DNA from: Holacanthus passer
Lineage: Eukaryota > Chordata > Actinopteri > Pomacanthidae
Assembly: GCA_025331565.1 (NCBI GenBank)
Contig: JAFREQ010000034.1
Span: forward strand, 2,666,001 to 2,730,000
DNA: 64,000 nt
Reading direction: 5' to 3'
Shown: positions 48,901-61,400 of the stretch, in pieces
Numbering within the stretch: position 1 is the stretch's first letter
Layout: the number at the start of each line of letters is the position of its first letter
Translations under genes and position numbers: made by a program
Notes under the pieces: generated by a model
Databases searched by the model: none
Seen by the model: the letters and a program-made list of their open reading frames with translations, nothing else
What the model was told of the DNA's origin: nothing

Positions 48901-51900
48901 CTAATTTGTGGCCATTTTGCCAACAGGTGGCACTGTAGCGGCATCTTAAGTTTACCTAGCTATAATACTCTTATTTGGTCCATGTCATTTTGTTCCCTAA
49001 GCTTATGAGCATGTCCTCAATGTTTCACAGTTTAAGTCTCATCTGAGGATACAAAGGTCCTGGGTTTAAGTCCCAGGGTGATTCAAGCGCTCTTCCTCTC
49101 TAAAACTGCTTTGTGCTTCGACCCCATCAGTTCCCACTTTCAGCTATATTTCTAATCATAATTGCTTCTATTTCTTTGAAGCTGTAGAAGATCAGGACAG
49201 AAAGGAGGCAGACTCTCCACAGTTACAGCTCTGAGACAAGTGGACCGTGTCCTCCGTGTCTAATTTGTTTACGATCTTCCCTTGTGTGGGATTCTTCTGT
49301 CTTCTAAAATTATCCTTAGACTTATTTTTCTCTCAACATTCACAAACACTGTCACGCAGTTCCACTCGCACACAGAGCCTCCCAGAGCACGTAGGACAAT
49401 ACCACAGGGAACTGTTGCATCCATCCCATAGACCACAAATGGAAAAGTTCACTGCATAGTTTTCAGGATGGGGTTCCTTCTTAAATGGACACCTAATTAC
49501 AGTATGAGCTTGGCAAGTACAGTGAGGGTTCACAGGATGTAGATCATGTTGAGTAGTGGTCGAATTGTATCTACAGAAAAACACTAAACTCATGACTTTT
49601 TAGAATAGAACAATAACAATAGTAAATGATAAATTCATCAAATCAGCCAATAGCCTCTCCTGAAATCTAGTGTTCCGTCTTGATGTGATATCACGATAAT
49701 AACGTACTGTATAGGAAAAGGATTTCAGCTGCCAGATTTTAAACCTAAGCTCTTCCACTAATCAATAATCCTCCCTAATACCCTATTTCCAATGGACTCA
49801 CTATGCAGTGAATACATGCCGTCCACATGTGTGTGAGTGGGGTTCAGTGGGTGTCAGCTTACCATTTGTTATTAAAGGAGCAGTATACAGAGACAGGGGA
49901 AATGCCACACACACATACACAACAGGGTCCAGCTGCACTTTATGTACACATGTACCTACATGAAGGCAATATGAGATTATGCCTATGTGGAATAAGTTCA
50001 TATTTGTTTGCTTGAGCTCATTATGGACGCAGCAAGTTTCTTATGTTTTTTCTTTCTTTAAGTTTTTCACACAAATGTCAAATAGGATAACATGATGAAG
50101 TGATTTATCCAAAAGGTCAAAGGTCAACTTCACTGTCACTTCATGATGTTGTGCAAAACCACTTTTCCGGGCCGTTATTCAATACCATGACTCAGGAACA
50201 GAAGGGAAGAATGTGGTCATATTTCACATTTGGTCAGATATTTAGTGAAACTAATCATGGGTGTCCACCCTGAAACTGTGCTGACTTTATAGATCTGACT
50301 GGTTGAAGATGTGTGTGAAGCATCTATGTTAACTTCATGTTTCTTCCAGGAAATTATTCACTGGATTCATACATGTCAATATAGTGATAACTTAAATTTC
50401 ATCAAAAACACATTATAGCTTTTATTAAACTCCTTCAAAGTGACAGACATGGATGTAAACTACAACTGGTTGACGAAGGCATACAATCACGAGGTGGTAA
50501 TTCTAGTTTCATCTGCATCTATTCCACCTCTCCCAAACCAACCTTTCTCCACTGTTCTCTATGTTTTATTCATTTTCAACCTCTCCAGGTAAAGAAGCAT
50601 CAGCAGGCAGTGGTCGGTTTCCTGGAGGCCAATCGAATCAGCTTCCAGGAAGTAGACATCACCATGCTGGAGGAGCAGAGGCTGTGGATGTACCGTAACA
50701 TCCCCAGAGACAGGCAGCCGGAGAAAGGCAACCCGCTGCCTCCACAGATCTTCAATGACGACCACTACTGTGGGGTATGATGGATGTTTATTTCTGCTGT
50801 TTTGAATGAGCAACCATCCTTTAGGTAGCTCTGTAGACTTGTTTTCCTGGAGAACATGAATCTGGACCACGTTCTGTTTTACAGTATTTTTGCAGATCTG
50901 ATTTTTAAAGGTACCATGTGAAGTTTTCATTCTCACCAAAACACATTGTTGCACCTGCTACCACCCTATGCGGTCTAAAGAAATATTCATCATGTCACCC
51001 ATACGCATACTGGATCTATTAAAGTTGATTGGATAAATTTGTGCCGACAAGTTTAAATGAGTCATCCAAAATATCGTAACATTTATAGGAAGAGTAAAAA
51101 CAAAAAGAGATAACTGAACAATTAACACAGGAACACACATGAGATTGAGTTTTTATATATATGGATACTTGTTCATGCTCAAGCTGGTTATGCCAATAGT
51201 TCACATCAATGTAAGTCAGTGCAACATCGAGCTAACTATGCTGGAGAAGAGTTCGATCAGTCAGTGCTTGCCAGTTTATGTCCTCCCCTTTGCACGCTAC
51301 TCTAATCCTGTCGTAATCCAGTTTCATGGAGGGGCCAGATTATCTGCTCTGCCTGCCGTCACTCTCACTGGCCAAGGTAATCCAACATTACTCTGCAATG
51401 TCATCGCCGTTGAATTATATTAAAGGCAGCAGAGGAAGGATTATTTGGCGGGGATGTTTACAGCCATCTTTCAAACTTGTACAGCTTATGTAACACTTAA
51501 CATCCTCATTTTTTTGTCTTCCCCCTCAGGACTACGAAGACTTCTTCCAGTCAAAGGAGAACAACACTGTGTTTGCATTCCTTGGGCTCAGTTCCCATCC
51601 CTCAGTGAAAGTAAGGGAGAGTATATAGCCATTTTTGACTTTGTGGCACATAAACACCAGCAGATGCATTTACAATTGAAGACACACAAACACACCGCTG
51701 TCTCTGTGGCCAACAAGGTTTGCTGTCAGTCCCAACTTCCTCAAACACTTAACACTGCATCATCTCCCCACAGTGCTAGATCAGCAGCTCCAGTTTCTGC
51801 AAGCTGTCTCTGAAACATTTGATTCATAACTTCTTTGTATTTCATGCACATCAGCATGTTTTCTTTAGTAGAGAAAAGGAGAAGTGACTTTAAATCCCTG

Positions 51901-52421
51901 TACAGCTAGAATCAGTTGACTTGTCTCCTCCCTTCAATCTCTATTACAAATATCAAGATTTATGTGCTGTGGCTCCCAAAGATCCTCTTAGAATTTAGAT
52001 GATCATAGTTCCTACATCAACCAATGTACAGAGTTAATCTTGTATCTCTTGTCTTCACATTGGAACTAGACTCGGATTACATTGGTGCTTTTGGAAGAGT
52101 ACAATAATTACAGAGACCAATTGTCCGACATCAAATAAGATTATATCCACTCATCACTAAAGAGCATTTATTTGATTTTCCACATCCTTTTTCTGTCTCT
52201 CTTCCAGAGGTTGATTGGATAACTAAGTTAAAAGAGATCCAATTATGTACAAAACCAGCAGGATGATGCAGACACATCCAGCTCGGAAATGCTCATCTTT
52301 AGCGGAGGTGTCTGGTTTTATAGAATAAAATGTGTTGTCTAGTAAATCTAAGGGCATGGTTGATGATAATTGTTTAATCTCTATTCCCCTTTTCCTCAAT
52401 CTCTAGGATTCTGAGTCATAG
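45934..52421 (+). CDS. sh3bgrl2: SH3 domain-binding glutamic acid-rich-like protein 2
   Basis: A small cytosolic thioredoxin-fold protein of the SH3BGR family without a catalytic CXXC; its partners are poorly known. Four coding exons: 45934-45978, 50589-50774, 51530-51610 and 52407-52421, all joined in phase 0, give 108 aa (human 107). The protein begins MVIRVFIASSTGSVA and continues VKKHQQAVVGFLEANRISF, EVDITMLEEQRLWMYRNIP, then the conserved proline-rich NPLPPQIFND. It ends DYEDFFQSKENNTVFAFLGL, SSHPSVK, DSES. The last exon (GATTCTGAGTCATAG) is chosen because of its strong polypyrimidine acceptor CCTCAATCTCTAG and because the human protein also ends with a few residues in a separate exon. 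If the third exon is read through its donor instead, the tail would be KVRESI. Intron 1 is 4.6 kb. A likely poly(A) signal AATAAA is at 53302-53307. Confidence 0.9.
46660..46785. repeat. Degenerate remnant of the GTTGCAACC repeat family
   Basis: The sequence contains GACTAGTCGATCAACGGATAA and ends TGATTAGTTGCAACCCC. This matches the end and ATTAATCGAT-type core of the family also seen at 2090-2377. It lies in sh3bgrl2 intron 1 and lacks the other end. Confidence 0.4.
48660..48905 (+). repeat. Dispersed fish repeat, left portion
   Basis: The sequence has GTTGTCTGTCCATCCCATTC, GATCTCAGGAACACCTTGAG, GGACTCAAGGATGAGCTAA and GTGATCAAAGGTGAAGGTCA. This is a diagnostic order for a very common teleost repeat whose units read GGTCAAAGGTCAAGGTCACTGTGACCTCAC. 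The copy stops near 48.9 kb; a part that normally lies further right is found at 50.05 kb. It sits in sh3bgrl2 intron 1. Confidence 0.55.
50055..50300 (+). repeat. Dispersed fish repeat, right portion
   Basis: TTTTTCACACAAATGTCAAATAGG, AAAAGGTCAAAGGTCAACTT, CACTGTCACTTCATGATGTT, ACTCAGGAACAGAAGGGAAG and the ending TAGATCTGACTGG match the right half of the same family as 48660-48905, in the same orientation. The left and right halves lie about 1.15 kb apart in sh3bgrl2 intron 1. Confidence 0.5.
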
Positions 52422-55400
52422 CCTAGATCAAACTGCTGGTATGTGACGTCCGGGAAAATTAAAAATGAAGGACAAAAACTGCATCCTTTCCTGCGTTCCT
52501 TCTGCTATGATGCCAGCGTGTTGCCAAACATCGGACCCCGAGGATTTCACCCTGTACGACCTCTCCTGACTTTAAAAACTCTTCAAACAACATTCCACCG
52601 TCACGTCCAAGAAGTGTCTGATTCTCAAGAGACCACAGAGAAGCAATCAGAGAAGAAGGGGATTGACTTCACGACGGATGCATTTGTGTTTCCTTTTCAT
52701 GTTTAACACACTGTGACAGCAAACACTGTCAGTAGCATAAATTCTGTGCAAACTAGAAGACTATGTAGCAGCTTTTGCATCAGTAGATCACTCGCTTTAG
52801 GTCAATCTTCAATGCAGTGGACGAGTAAGAACTGATCGGGCACAAGTCACCTGAATACACACCTGTATTGTGTGTGTGCATGCCTTAGTGTGTGTGTCTC
52901 TGTGTGTATCTGTCTCAATCAGCAGCTGTTAATGAAGGCTGCATTAAGTGAGGGGACCTGAGAGGCAGCACTTAATGCAACCTGAAACAACCCGAGGCCC
53001 CGCCATCGTGTCTGGCTGTGTGTGTGAGTGTGTATGTCTGTGTGTACATGTGTGGGAGTGATGATGCTTACTTAGAGGGGACAGTGACACTGCAGCTTAC
53101 CACAAAGCAGATGACACCAAATGCTAAGAATCCTAAAAGATACGAAGGATAAACATTATACATAATATCATTACCAGCGTTAATGTTAAGTTTGTCGTCA
53201 CTGCAAATGAAACAAACCTTGTTCTTGTATCATTCCACTGCCAAACTCATTTGATAAAGGACAAGGTTGGTTGATGTATATTTCTTATGGTCTTCAAATC
53301 AAATAAAAAGACCAAAAAACTGTGTTCAGTTACATTTAGACTTCTCTACCCTGAGTCTGCGGTCCTACTAAAGACTTTAAAAACAAGTTTTGTACTTATA
53401 GATTCATTTTATAAAAAGACCAAGTCATTTCCTAAAATATCTTTAGCAACCATTACTCAAACTGGAGTCAATAGTGCATTTGTTGGGGACTGTTTTAAGC
53501 TGTGGATCAATACACATTTGATGCTTTAATGACATCAAAAACCTTATAATGAGGGAATCACCCAGTTCATGTGTCATTCATGTGTTTTCAACTCCGGCGC
53601 TCTGTGGCACAGAGGAACAAGACATATTCATTGTTGGTTTTGGTCTTTTCGTGGGATTTGTTGACAAAATGAAAAATGCAGATCATGGCCAGCTTTATCC
53701 TCTAATCAAGAGCGCTGTAGACAAAACATGGTTACAGTCAGGGTCACATGAGCTATAGGAGAGCGCATCACAGATTATTACTCCAAGTCTTATCTGACAG
53801 AGGACAGGAGATAAGAAGCTATGGTTTATTGCTCAGAGACTCTGCTTCCCCTGCTGTGCCTCCCCTTCTCTCTATATACAGTATATTTCCAAATGTCTGA
53901 GTAAACAGATGCTGAAATGTGAGCAGACTGCCCTCTGTGAGTTTTAGGTATTATGAACTGAGCATCGACTGACACATCACGGCCAACTCTCTTTCCCGTC
54001 CTCCAGTCTATATTCTATGTTCTCTCTCCCAAACACCAACACTAAGCATCCTTATTAAATTATCATGGGTGGGTGAGTAATTCCTTCATGTTTACACATG
54101 AAGGACACACACAAACAGATCACCAGCCGTTCCTCCCTAAATGCCGTGCCATTGTGTGAAAGGACATGTCATTTTCATTTCAAATCATGGACATCATACT
54201 CAATGTGTTCCTGCCACTGACCAACACTAACAACATTCCTTTTTTGCAGAGTTGGATCCTCATTTATTGTCAAATCATGTGATGTTTTGTGAATGGATAC
54301 CAACAAGCCTGTTTGGACCACAAATGTACTTTATGTTGCACCTCTCTGCCTGTGACTCTGTTGTGGTTAATTGTGGCATTTTTTTTCTCTTTGTAACAGG
54401 CTCATGAGAATTATACTTAATGACACTTTACTGTATTTGTATTTGACACAACAAAGCAGATTAAAATATTTAAAGTTAATTTGTCTTTTTTTTCATGTGC
54501 GCATTATTGTTCAAGTAATACTACAAAGAATGTTTCAGAAAGTGATTAAAGTGGTGCACACTGTTTTCTTCCTGCATAAATCAAGAACAGTCTGAGATGT
54601 AAAAACTGTCACCTTTATCTTTAGAGGATCAATCTAAAGCTCTTTCATCATGTAGGCATATCACACCCACAGTGTCAGAACAAACTCAGTGGAAGAACAT
54701 CACTACTTCTTGGTTACAAAAACTGGATAAGAAAAATGGACAGTACAGTGTCCAGAGACAGGTGGTCAAAATGTAACCTTACAGTAACACAATCAGGCAA
54801 GCCAAAATCAAACAGAAGTCCAAAAGTGGCAAATGTCATCAGAAGAGAAAATGCACTGGAAACATAAGGTAGGAAAGACAAATCCAGCAGGAGGTGGAGC
54901 CACTTAGTTAGCAGGGGAAGCTGGGGAGCTCTGCAGCGGCAGCTAGTGGACGGGTGAGGAATAGCAAATCTGGAAGGAGAAGAGATGTTGCGAATGTAAA
55001 CAGACAAACAGGACGAGTGGAGGCAGATGTGGTAGAAACTGCAGCTGGAGCAGATGAATCTGACAGTCAGGCCTTTGTTGTGTCTGCAAATTAACATCTT
55101 TCATTTAATTTGAGCTTTTTGTGATGGTCAAAGCATTATAGAAAAATGTAGAAATGCATGGTGGAGAAACTGCTATACTGACAAATGGATGTTTGTTCGC
55201 CTAACAAATGTCCTCTGACACCAGTAAATTAGTCCAAGTTCAATCTTTATTATGATCCCAGAGACAAAATATAATACAACAAGGTTAAAATGATTTTAAA
55301 CATATATCACAGTGGGTTGTAATAAAGTGAATTATAGTCAAGCATAACTACAGCAAAGTTCGAGTGCCTGTCTATTTAACAAGCTATTGGAACAATGTGA

Positions 55401-58400
55401 GTGCTTGTGTCTATTTGTTTTAATCCTCAGTACCTGAGGATACATACTGTATTTGCTAGCGACTAAGCATTGATTATTAAAGACATCAAAAACAATACCT
55501 GCATGTCTCTATCCTAAATAAACAGAGTCGATCCTCAGTTAAAAATAAAAGCAGAAACAGTGCTTTTCAAGGCCCTTGTCCTAGATGAGTTGTGATGTCA
55601 TTTCCAATCAGAGAGTGATGCATATCTCTGTGTCTGTAATGATTTACCCAGACATCAATATGTGCTTAACCTGCCGTCCAAACCTCTGTATCCTCAGTTC
55701 TGTCCTTAGAGAATACTCACTAAGGTTAATGGGTCTATTACTCTAAACAATTACTGTAAAGGGTCTCATAACCCCCCATTACAGGTTTAGCAGCGATGTT
55801 TCTCTCTAAGAGGAAGATGTTCAACTTTTCAGTATTTTACAAAAAAGGCCAAATATTTGAGAGGAGCCAGACAAAATAAAGAATTTTGTGCCACAATTTC
55901 TTTTGTTGTTGCTTTGTCTTTCCTGCCTTGTTAATCCATTTGCAATCCCTCACTTTTATCTTGAGTGTTCTTTATATAGTGACTGCAAAGTACACAGTAA
56001 GAGCAACATAGCTACCAGTTCATACTACAGCAGACATATCCTCATTAGTGTGTGCGATAATGATTTAGTCCTATAGAAAATACATGCATGTATATATTTA
56101 TCAGTATATGAACAGGACAGTGTTCAAAGCGTAGATAGGAATAAAAATTATTTGGTGTAAATAATGAAATCAATGATGACCAGGATGATAATTTTTTTTT
56201 TGTAGCACGTGCTTTTCCTACTATAACAAGTCAAAATGTCTACTGTGAAAAAAGCCTATTTGGATTACAATAACTACACTCACTATTCCCACAGAGTGAA
56301 TGCTGAGTAATGAAGTACTGTGAAAACCTACAGTTTCAAAGGGGAAATGTTGGGCGTATCTCTTTTTCTGAAATGGTGAAATATTTAACTGCAACCGGAG
56401 GCAAATTAAGGAAATTCGTTACGTGTGGTAGAACAGATGGCAAAAACATGCAACTCAAAAATGCTGACTAGGCAAGTCAGTTAGCAAATGTCACGTACAG
56501 CTTCCATGTAATCTGACAGCATGTCCTCATGGACAAAACAGAACAAGAACAACAAGAACAAGACATCAGGAAAATTAACTGCATTTCAGAAAACAAATTA
56601 GAAGAAGTAAATGCACAATATGTCAGAATAAAAAGAACCAAAAACAGAAAATTTCAGAGTCAGCACAAAAATCGTCGCCTGGTCAGATGCCGCCCGAAAA
56701 ATAGAATAACAATATATGTCTTGCAAAGCTCATAAATAACATAATACACGTGCACAAAACACCACAATAAATAAATAAACCAATAAATTCTATGAAAATA
56801 TGAACACATTCCCTGATGTTGCTGATTTTGCATCCAGCTGTTCCACACTTTCTTTCGGGCCCCTTGAAGAACAGTTGGGGATCTACCTGCAGCATCGACT
56901 GTGTTTGCGCGGGTGTAGTGGTGTTAAAACCAAATTCTGGTTGCTCTCATGACAGTTAACACAAAGACAACGTCAGTGGGTAATAGTTTGAGGTGCATAA
57001 CAGGAACTGAATGAATGCAAAAATGACTGAGGTTCATACTTTCACAAGGGGAAGTGTTCACCATCCTCAGTCCCAATGAGTCACATTGGCGGTTAAATGC
57101 GGGATCAGAACTGGTTCTGTCAAGTCAAGCGTTTGTGAAAGAACGAGTCTCAGTGGATTGAGGTCTTCAGACCATAATTATTCTGTTTTTCTGATTAACA
57201 GAATATTGCATCAACCCATTTACTCAGGTAAGAAAATTATTTGTAAAAAAATATGATATTTAATTTTTTGTTTTGGCTAATAAATCTTGTTAAAGCGTAG
57301 TGCATCGAACCTAACAGAGGGGCTTTCTTATCCATAATGCATTTACAAAATTGACAAGAAAGATATTTTGCAGCATCGTCCAGGTCTTATGAAGCCAAAA
57401 TATTATCCAGGACTGACCATATTAGGTTTCAATGCATTACATGATACACAACAAAATCGAAATTTTATTTTGAAAAATACCATTTTCTTTTCATGTTGTC
57501 ATGAAAATGCATAATTAAAGTCAGGATTAAAACTGAAATAAGGAATAATTTTCAGCATACTGCAAAGGAAAGCTCATATTTATAATTTTGCTGTAATATT
57601 TTCAAATTGTAGGTATATTTAATTCAAAATATGTGAAGGTTCCTGCAACTGTGTAAAATAGGCATCATTTTGTAAGAAAGAGTCGACAGCTCAAACCTTT
57701 CACAATATAGTTTCACTTTTAATTAAAATATTCATTAAGTAACATAGATTTGTACGAGAACGGGGGAAATGGCTTTGCCATGTACAAATTCAACATTAAA
57801 GGCCGTGAGTGATAACCAGTGGTGGGAGGAGACACATGGTTGAGTTTAACATTGGGTGTCAGTGGTCAAGTTCACCTCTTGACATCTTTTCATAACAACT
57901 CTCCTTTGATCTATATTTTCCCTTTATTTTTGTAGCTGATCATGTGTCATGTTCACAAATCAACGTTACTATCATGTTGCTTCCCAGTGTCGTTACATGT
58001 TTGCATTTTTTAGCATATTTTTTCAAATAGTAATGTAGACAGTGCGTAAAACTAAATGAAATCTCCTGTCATCCTCTGCCTTTAATGATTGATCAAAATG
58101 TCAACATACATCCAGGTTGCAGTCCAAGTCCAGGCAGCCCCTTTTATTTCTAACAATTACTGGATCTGTACACAGGGCTTCTGTCCATTGGATGTTTCAG
58201 ATGGGATCAACTTTTATATTTTGAATTGTGAGGACATTTTAATAGCTGCCCAGAATTGTTGGATTCAAAAGGTAAGAGGGCTACTTTACAGAGTTTGGTT
58301 TAAAAAAAAAAAAAAAAGGATAAATCAACAAGCTTTTCTTGTTGCTCTGCTGATGACAGACACGCCATAAACCATTTTTAAATGAAACGTAACAATACTT
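52422..58400. other. sh3bgrl2 3' UTR and intergenic region
   Basis: No coding exon is supported. The sh3bgrl2 3' UTR probably ends near 53.32 kb after AATAAA. Degenerate TG-rich tracts occur at about 52867-52915 and 53018-53050. The 127-codon minus-strand frame at 54714-55097 and the Lys/Gln-rich frame at 56529-56735 show no recognised motif or splice context. An 89-bp window around 58184-58272 ends in a good donor (AAAG/GTAAGA) but its upstream side has no convincing acceptor. Confidence 0.5.
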
Positions 58401-58401
58401 C

Positions 58402-58411
58402 TTTCATTTTC
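58402..58411 (-). promoter_or_regulatory. ISRE/IRF-like element upstream of the SRCR gene
   Basis: The minus strand reads GAAAATGAAA, an exact match to the IRF/ISRE core GAAANNGAAA, 42 bases upstream of the predicted ATG. Interferon or IRF/PU.1-type control would suit an innate-immune receptor, but single short motifs are common by chance and the site could equally lie in the 5' UTR. Confidence 0.3.
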
Positions 58412-58452
58412 ATTGTACCCTGACAGCATTTGACCCACTTTGAAGACACAGC

Positions 58453-61400
58453 ATGATCTTCATTCTTTCCGCTGAAAAACTACATTTTGTTTGTTATTTG
58501 TCATTCGGTGAGTTTCTGCTCTTTTGATTTGACTTCTTCATTTTTACTTTCTTTTCTTGACTTCTTAAATCAACACATAGTTGCATACTCTCTAAACTAC
58601 GAGAGAGACACAGGGAGATAAAGAAGTGAGAGTGTGTCAAGAAAGTAATATTTTTATTATTGAGGGTTTACTTTTTGTTTTTTAAAGGTTAGTTCTTTGA
58701 TCAGTTTGATAAAGCTGATGTTGGACAATCATGGGTCATGTATTTGGGGACCTTCATGACCTCAAGGGACTTATTTTGAGTCGTAATAAATTTGACAAAT
58801 TACAGCACTGACCGCTCTGTATTTGGACACTATTGTTAAAAATATCAATGACAACTCTCTGGGCTGTCTGGCTTAATTAGAACATTTTTCTCAATGTTTT
58901 TCTAGGTCTACTGAGTCTATCACTGCTTACAGGTCAGTATGTTGTATGTTTCATGCCTGAAATTAAATATTGAATGAATGCTATTTAGATTTTTACACTC
59001 CGATCTAATAAAAATGACTTTCTGATATTAGTTCCGAGACAGAGACACAACCTACAGCTTTTATTTTTCTATTTCCAGAATGTGACAAAATCAGGCTTGT
59101 CGGGCCTTCACGTTGCTCTGGCAGAGTAGAGATCTTCCACGGTGACAGCTGGGGAACAGTATGTGATGATCACTGGAGCCTTGCCAGCGCTGACGTGGTG
59201 TGTCGAGAGTTGAGCTGTGGGACAGTTCTTGAGGCCAAAAGAGGCGCCTTTTTTGGAGAGGGGAAGGACGAGATCTGGTTGGATGATGTGCAGTGTACTG
59301 GTCAGGAGTCGTCCATTTTCAAGTGCACACACAGACCATTTGGAGAAAATAACTGCGCCCATGGTGAAGATGCTGGGGTCATCTGTTCAGGTAAGACTGA
59401 GCTATCACAGTTAAGTTTGCTTTACTCAACCCACTTAACACACTTGATCAAATTCCTTGTTTCCATTCTTTGTGCTAAGCTAAGCTAATCGACTGCTGCC
59501 TGTAGCCTTATGTTTATTGGGTGAAGTGAGTGGTATCATCTAACTCTCTGCCAGTACGTGGGTAAGCAAATAACCCAGAACGTTTGCTTTAAATATTAAT
59601 TAGGCATTTAATATAAAATCACAAAGTTACCTCCTATTCAATTGTCACAAATTATGCAAGTACCTTCCTCAATTTATTTTAAGGCCTGAAATGTGGAAAT
59701 GCCCAGAGAAACTGGAAGATATGACTGTGGAGATAAACAGCTTATTTATCATCAGCAGCATTTATCTCAGCAACTGATTATTATTGCATCTTGCACCCTA
59801 AAACCTACATGTTGTACTGTTAGTTCAGATGATGTTGGCCTTGCTGTTGCAGCAGCAGCACAACGGCAAGGCCAACATATGACCGGCTGCTGCAAATGCA
59901 AAGTGCAAAGGGCGGAAGGCAGAGATGGGAGATAAACAGTCACCAGCTGACCTCATTTTGATCTATGAGTTTGGTAAAAAGTCATCACGCAGTGCACACG
60001 TCTTCTACATCACAGTGTGATTTAGTATTACACTTCCCTACAGTTGGTGGACTGATTAAAAAGAGAATGGTCAAAGCTGAAGCAGCAGAGGCAGACATGT
60101 CCTGTGTCCGTTTTGGGTGAGGCTCCAAAAATGCTTGATCCTACACTTCCCATAGTGCAACTCAATAGTGTCTTTCATTAGAACCCAATCAATTGATCAG
60201 CCTGATTAGAAGACTTTTTGACTGTTAAACTCTTCATAAACAATACCTGACAGTGTTTTTTCTGAACTTTACGTGATATTTAAAGTTTTTGAGAAAAGGA
60301 ATTGTTTTACATTTTGGGAAAATGCACATAAGAGTTAATTCTGAGAGTTAGATGAGAATGATTTATACCACACTAATGAAACATTGTAGGTGCCACCAGG
60401 ACCCAGTTAGCTTAGCTTAGCACTTTCTTTAGTACAGATTAAACAAACAATAAATAATCAGCTTGCTCCAAATCCTTTTCTACATGTTTAATGGTTTTAT
60501 ATTTTAAATGAACAAATTTAAAGTTCTGTGAGTTTGAACAATATTTGACTATGCAGTTTTTCACATGATTTCACAGTATTACTCATCATGGACTTACTGT
60601 TTAGCTAACATACATAATTGCTGACTTTATTCAAATTTCTACACGATTTGCAGAAAGTGTGAAGGTGGTCAATGGAAGCAATCGGTGTAACGGCAGAGTG
60701 GAAATCTTGCACGAGGGCCACTGGAAGCGAATATGCAGCAGTGACTGGAACAGGGCAGCAGCTGAAGTGGTGTGCCGAGAGATTAACTGTGGCTTACCTA
60801 CCTCTCAGACTGAAGAGGTACATGTTGAAGAGGCACGTGACCTGGTTGCAGTCAAACCCAACTGTGTAGGAAATGAAACCTCAATCTCACAGTGCAGACT
60901 TCAAGAATTTAAGGAAAATTGTGTTGACGCCACTATTCTCTGCACACGTAAGTCGCCCATGCCTTCAAAATGACTGCTTTAGTGATTTTGTGGTGAACTT
61001 TACATGGTTAAACTATCTACTGTTTTGGATGACTTCTGAAAAAACATGCCCTTTAATTTTTGTTCCTTTTCCACCTGACAGACAGTAAACCAATTCGTCT
61101 GAAAAACGGGACTCATAGGTGTTCTGGCCGAGTAGAAGTCTACCATGATGGACAGTGGGGGACAGTTTGTGATGACAGATGGGGCATGCCGGAAGCATTT
61201 GTTGCGTGCCGAGAGATGAACTGTGGGAATCCTCTGGCAGTCAGGTACAGGGCCTTCTTCGGCAGAGGTGAGGATCAGGTTTGGCTGGATGATGTGGAGT
61301 GTACTGGTCACGAGAAATCCCTTGCTGACTGCCCGCACAGAGGTTTTGGAGAACATGACTGTAGCCACAATGAAGATGCTGGTGTCATATGCTCAGGTAA

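Noticed and set aside
49050..49100. tRNA-like T-arm (CTGGGTTTAAGTCCCAG) with a B-box-like core
   Set aside because: No A box, acceptor stem or anticodon arm can be placed upstream. At most a SINE or tRNA-derived fragment.
54714..55097. 127-codon minus-strand frame with hydrophobic stretches
   Set aside because: No homology recognised, no Kozak or splice support, and compositional bias only.
58089..58370. Open frame ending near a GTAAGA donor, possibly an extra upstream exon of the SRCR gene
   Set aside because: There is no convincing acceptor or family motif, and the SRCR gene already has a complete leader at 58453.
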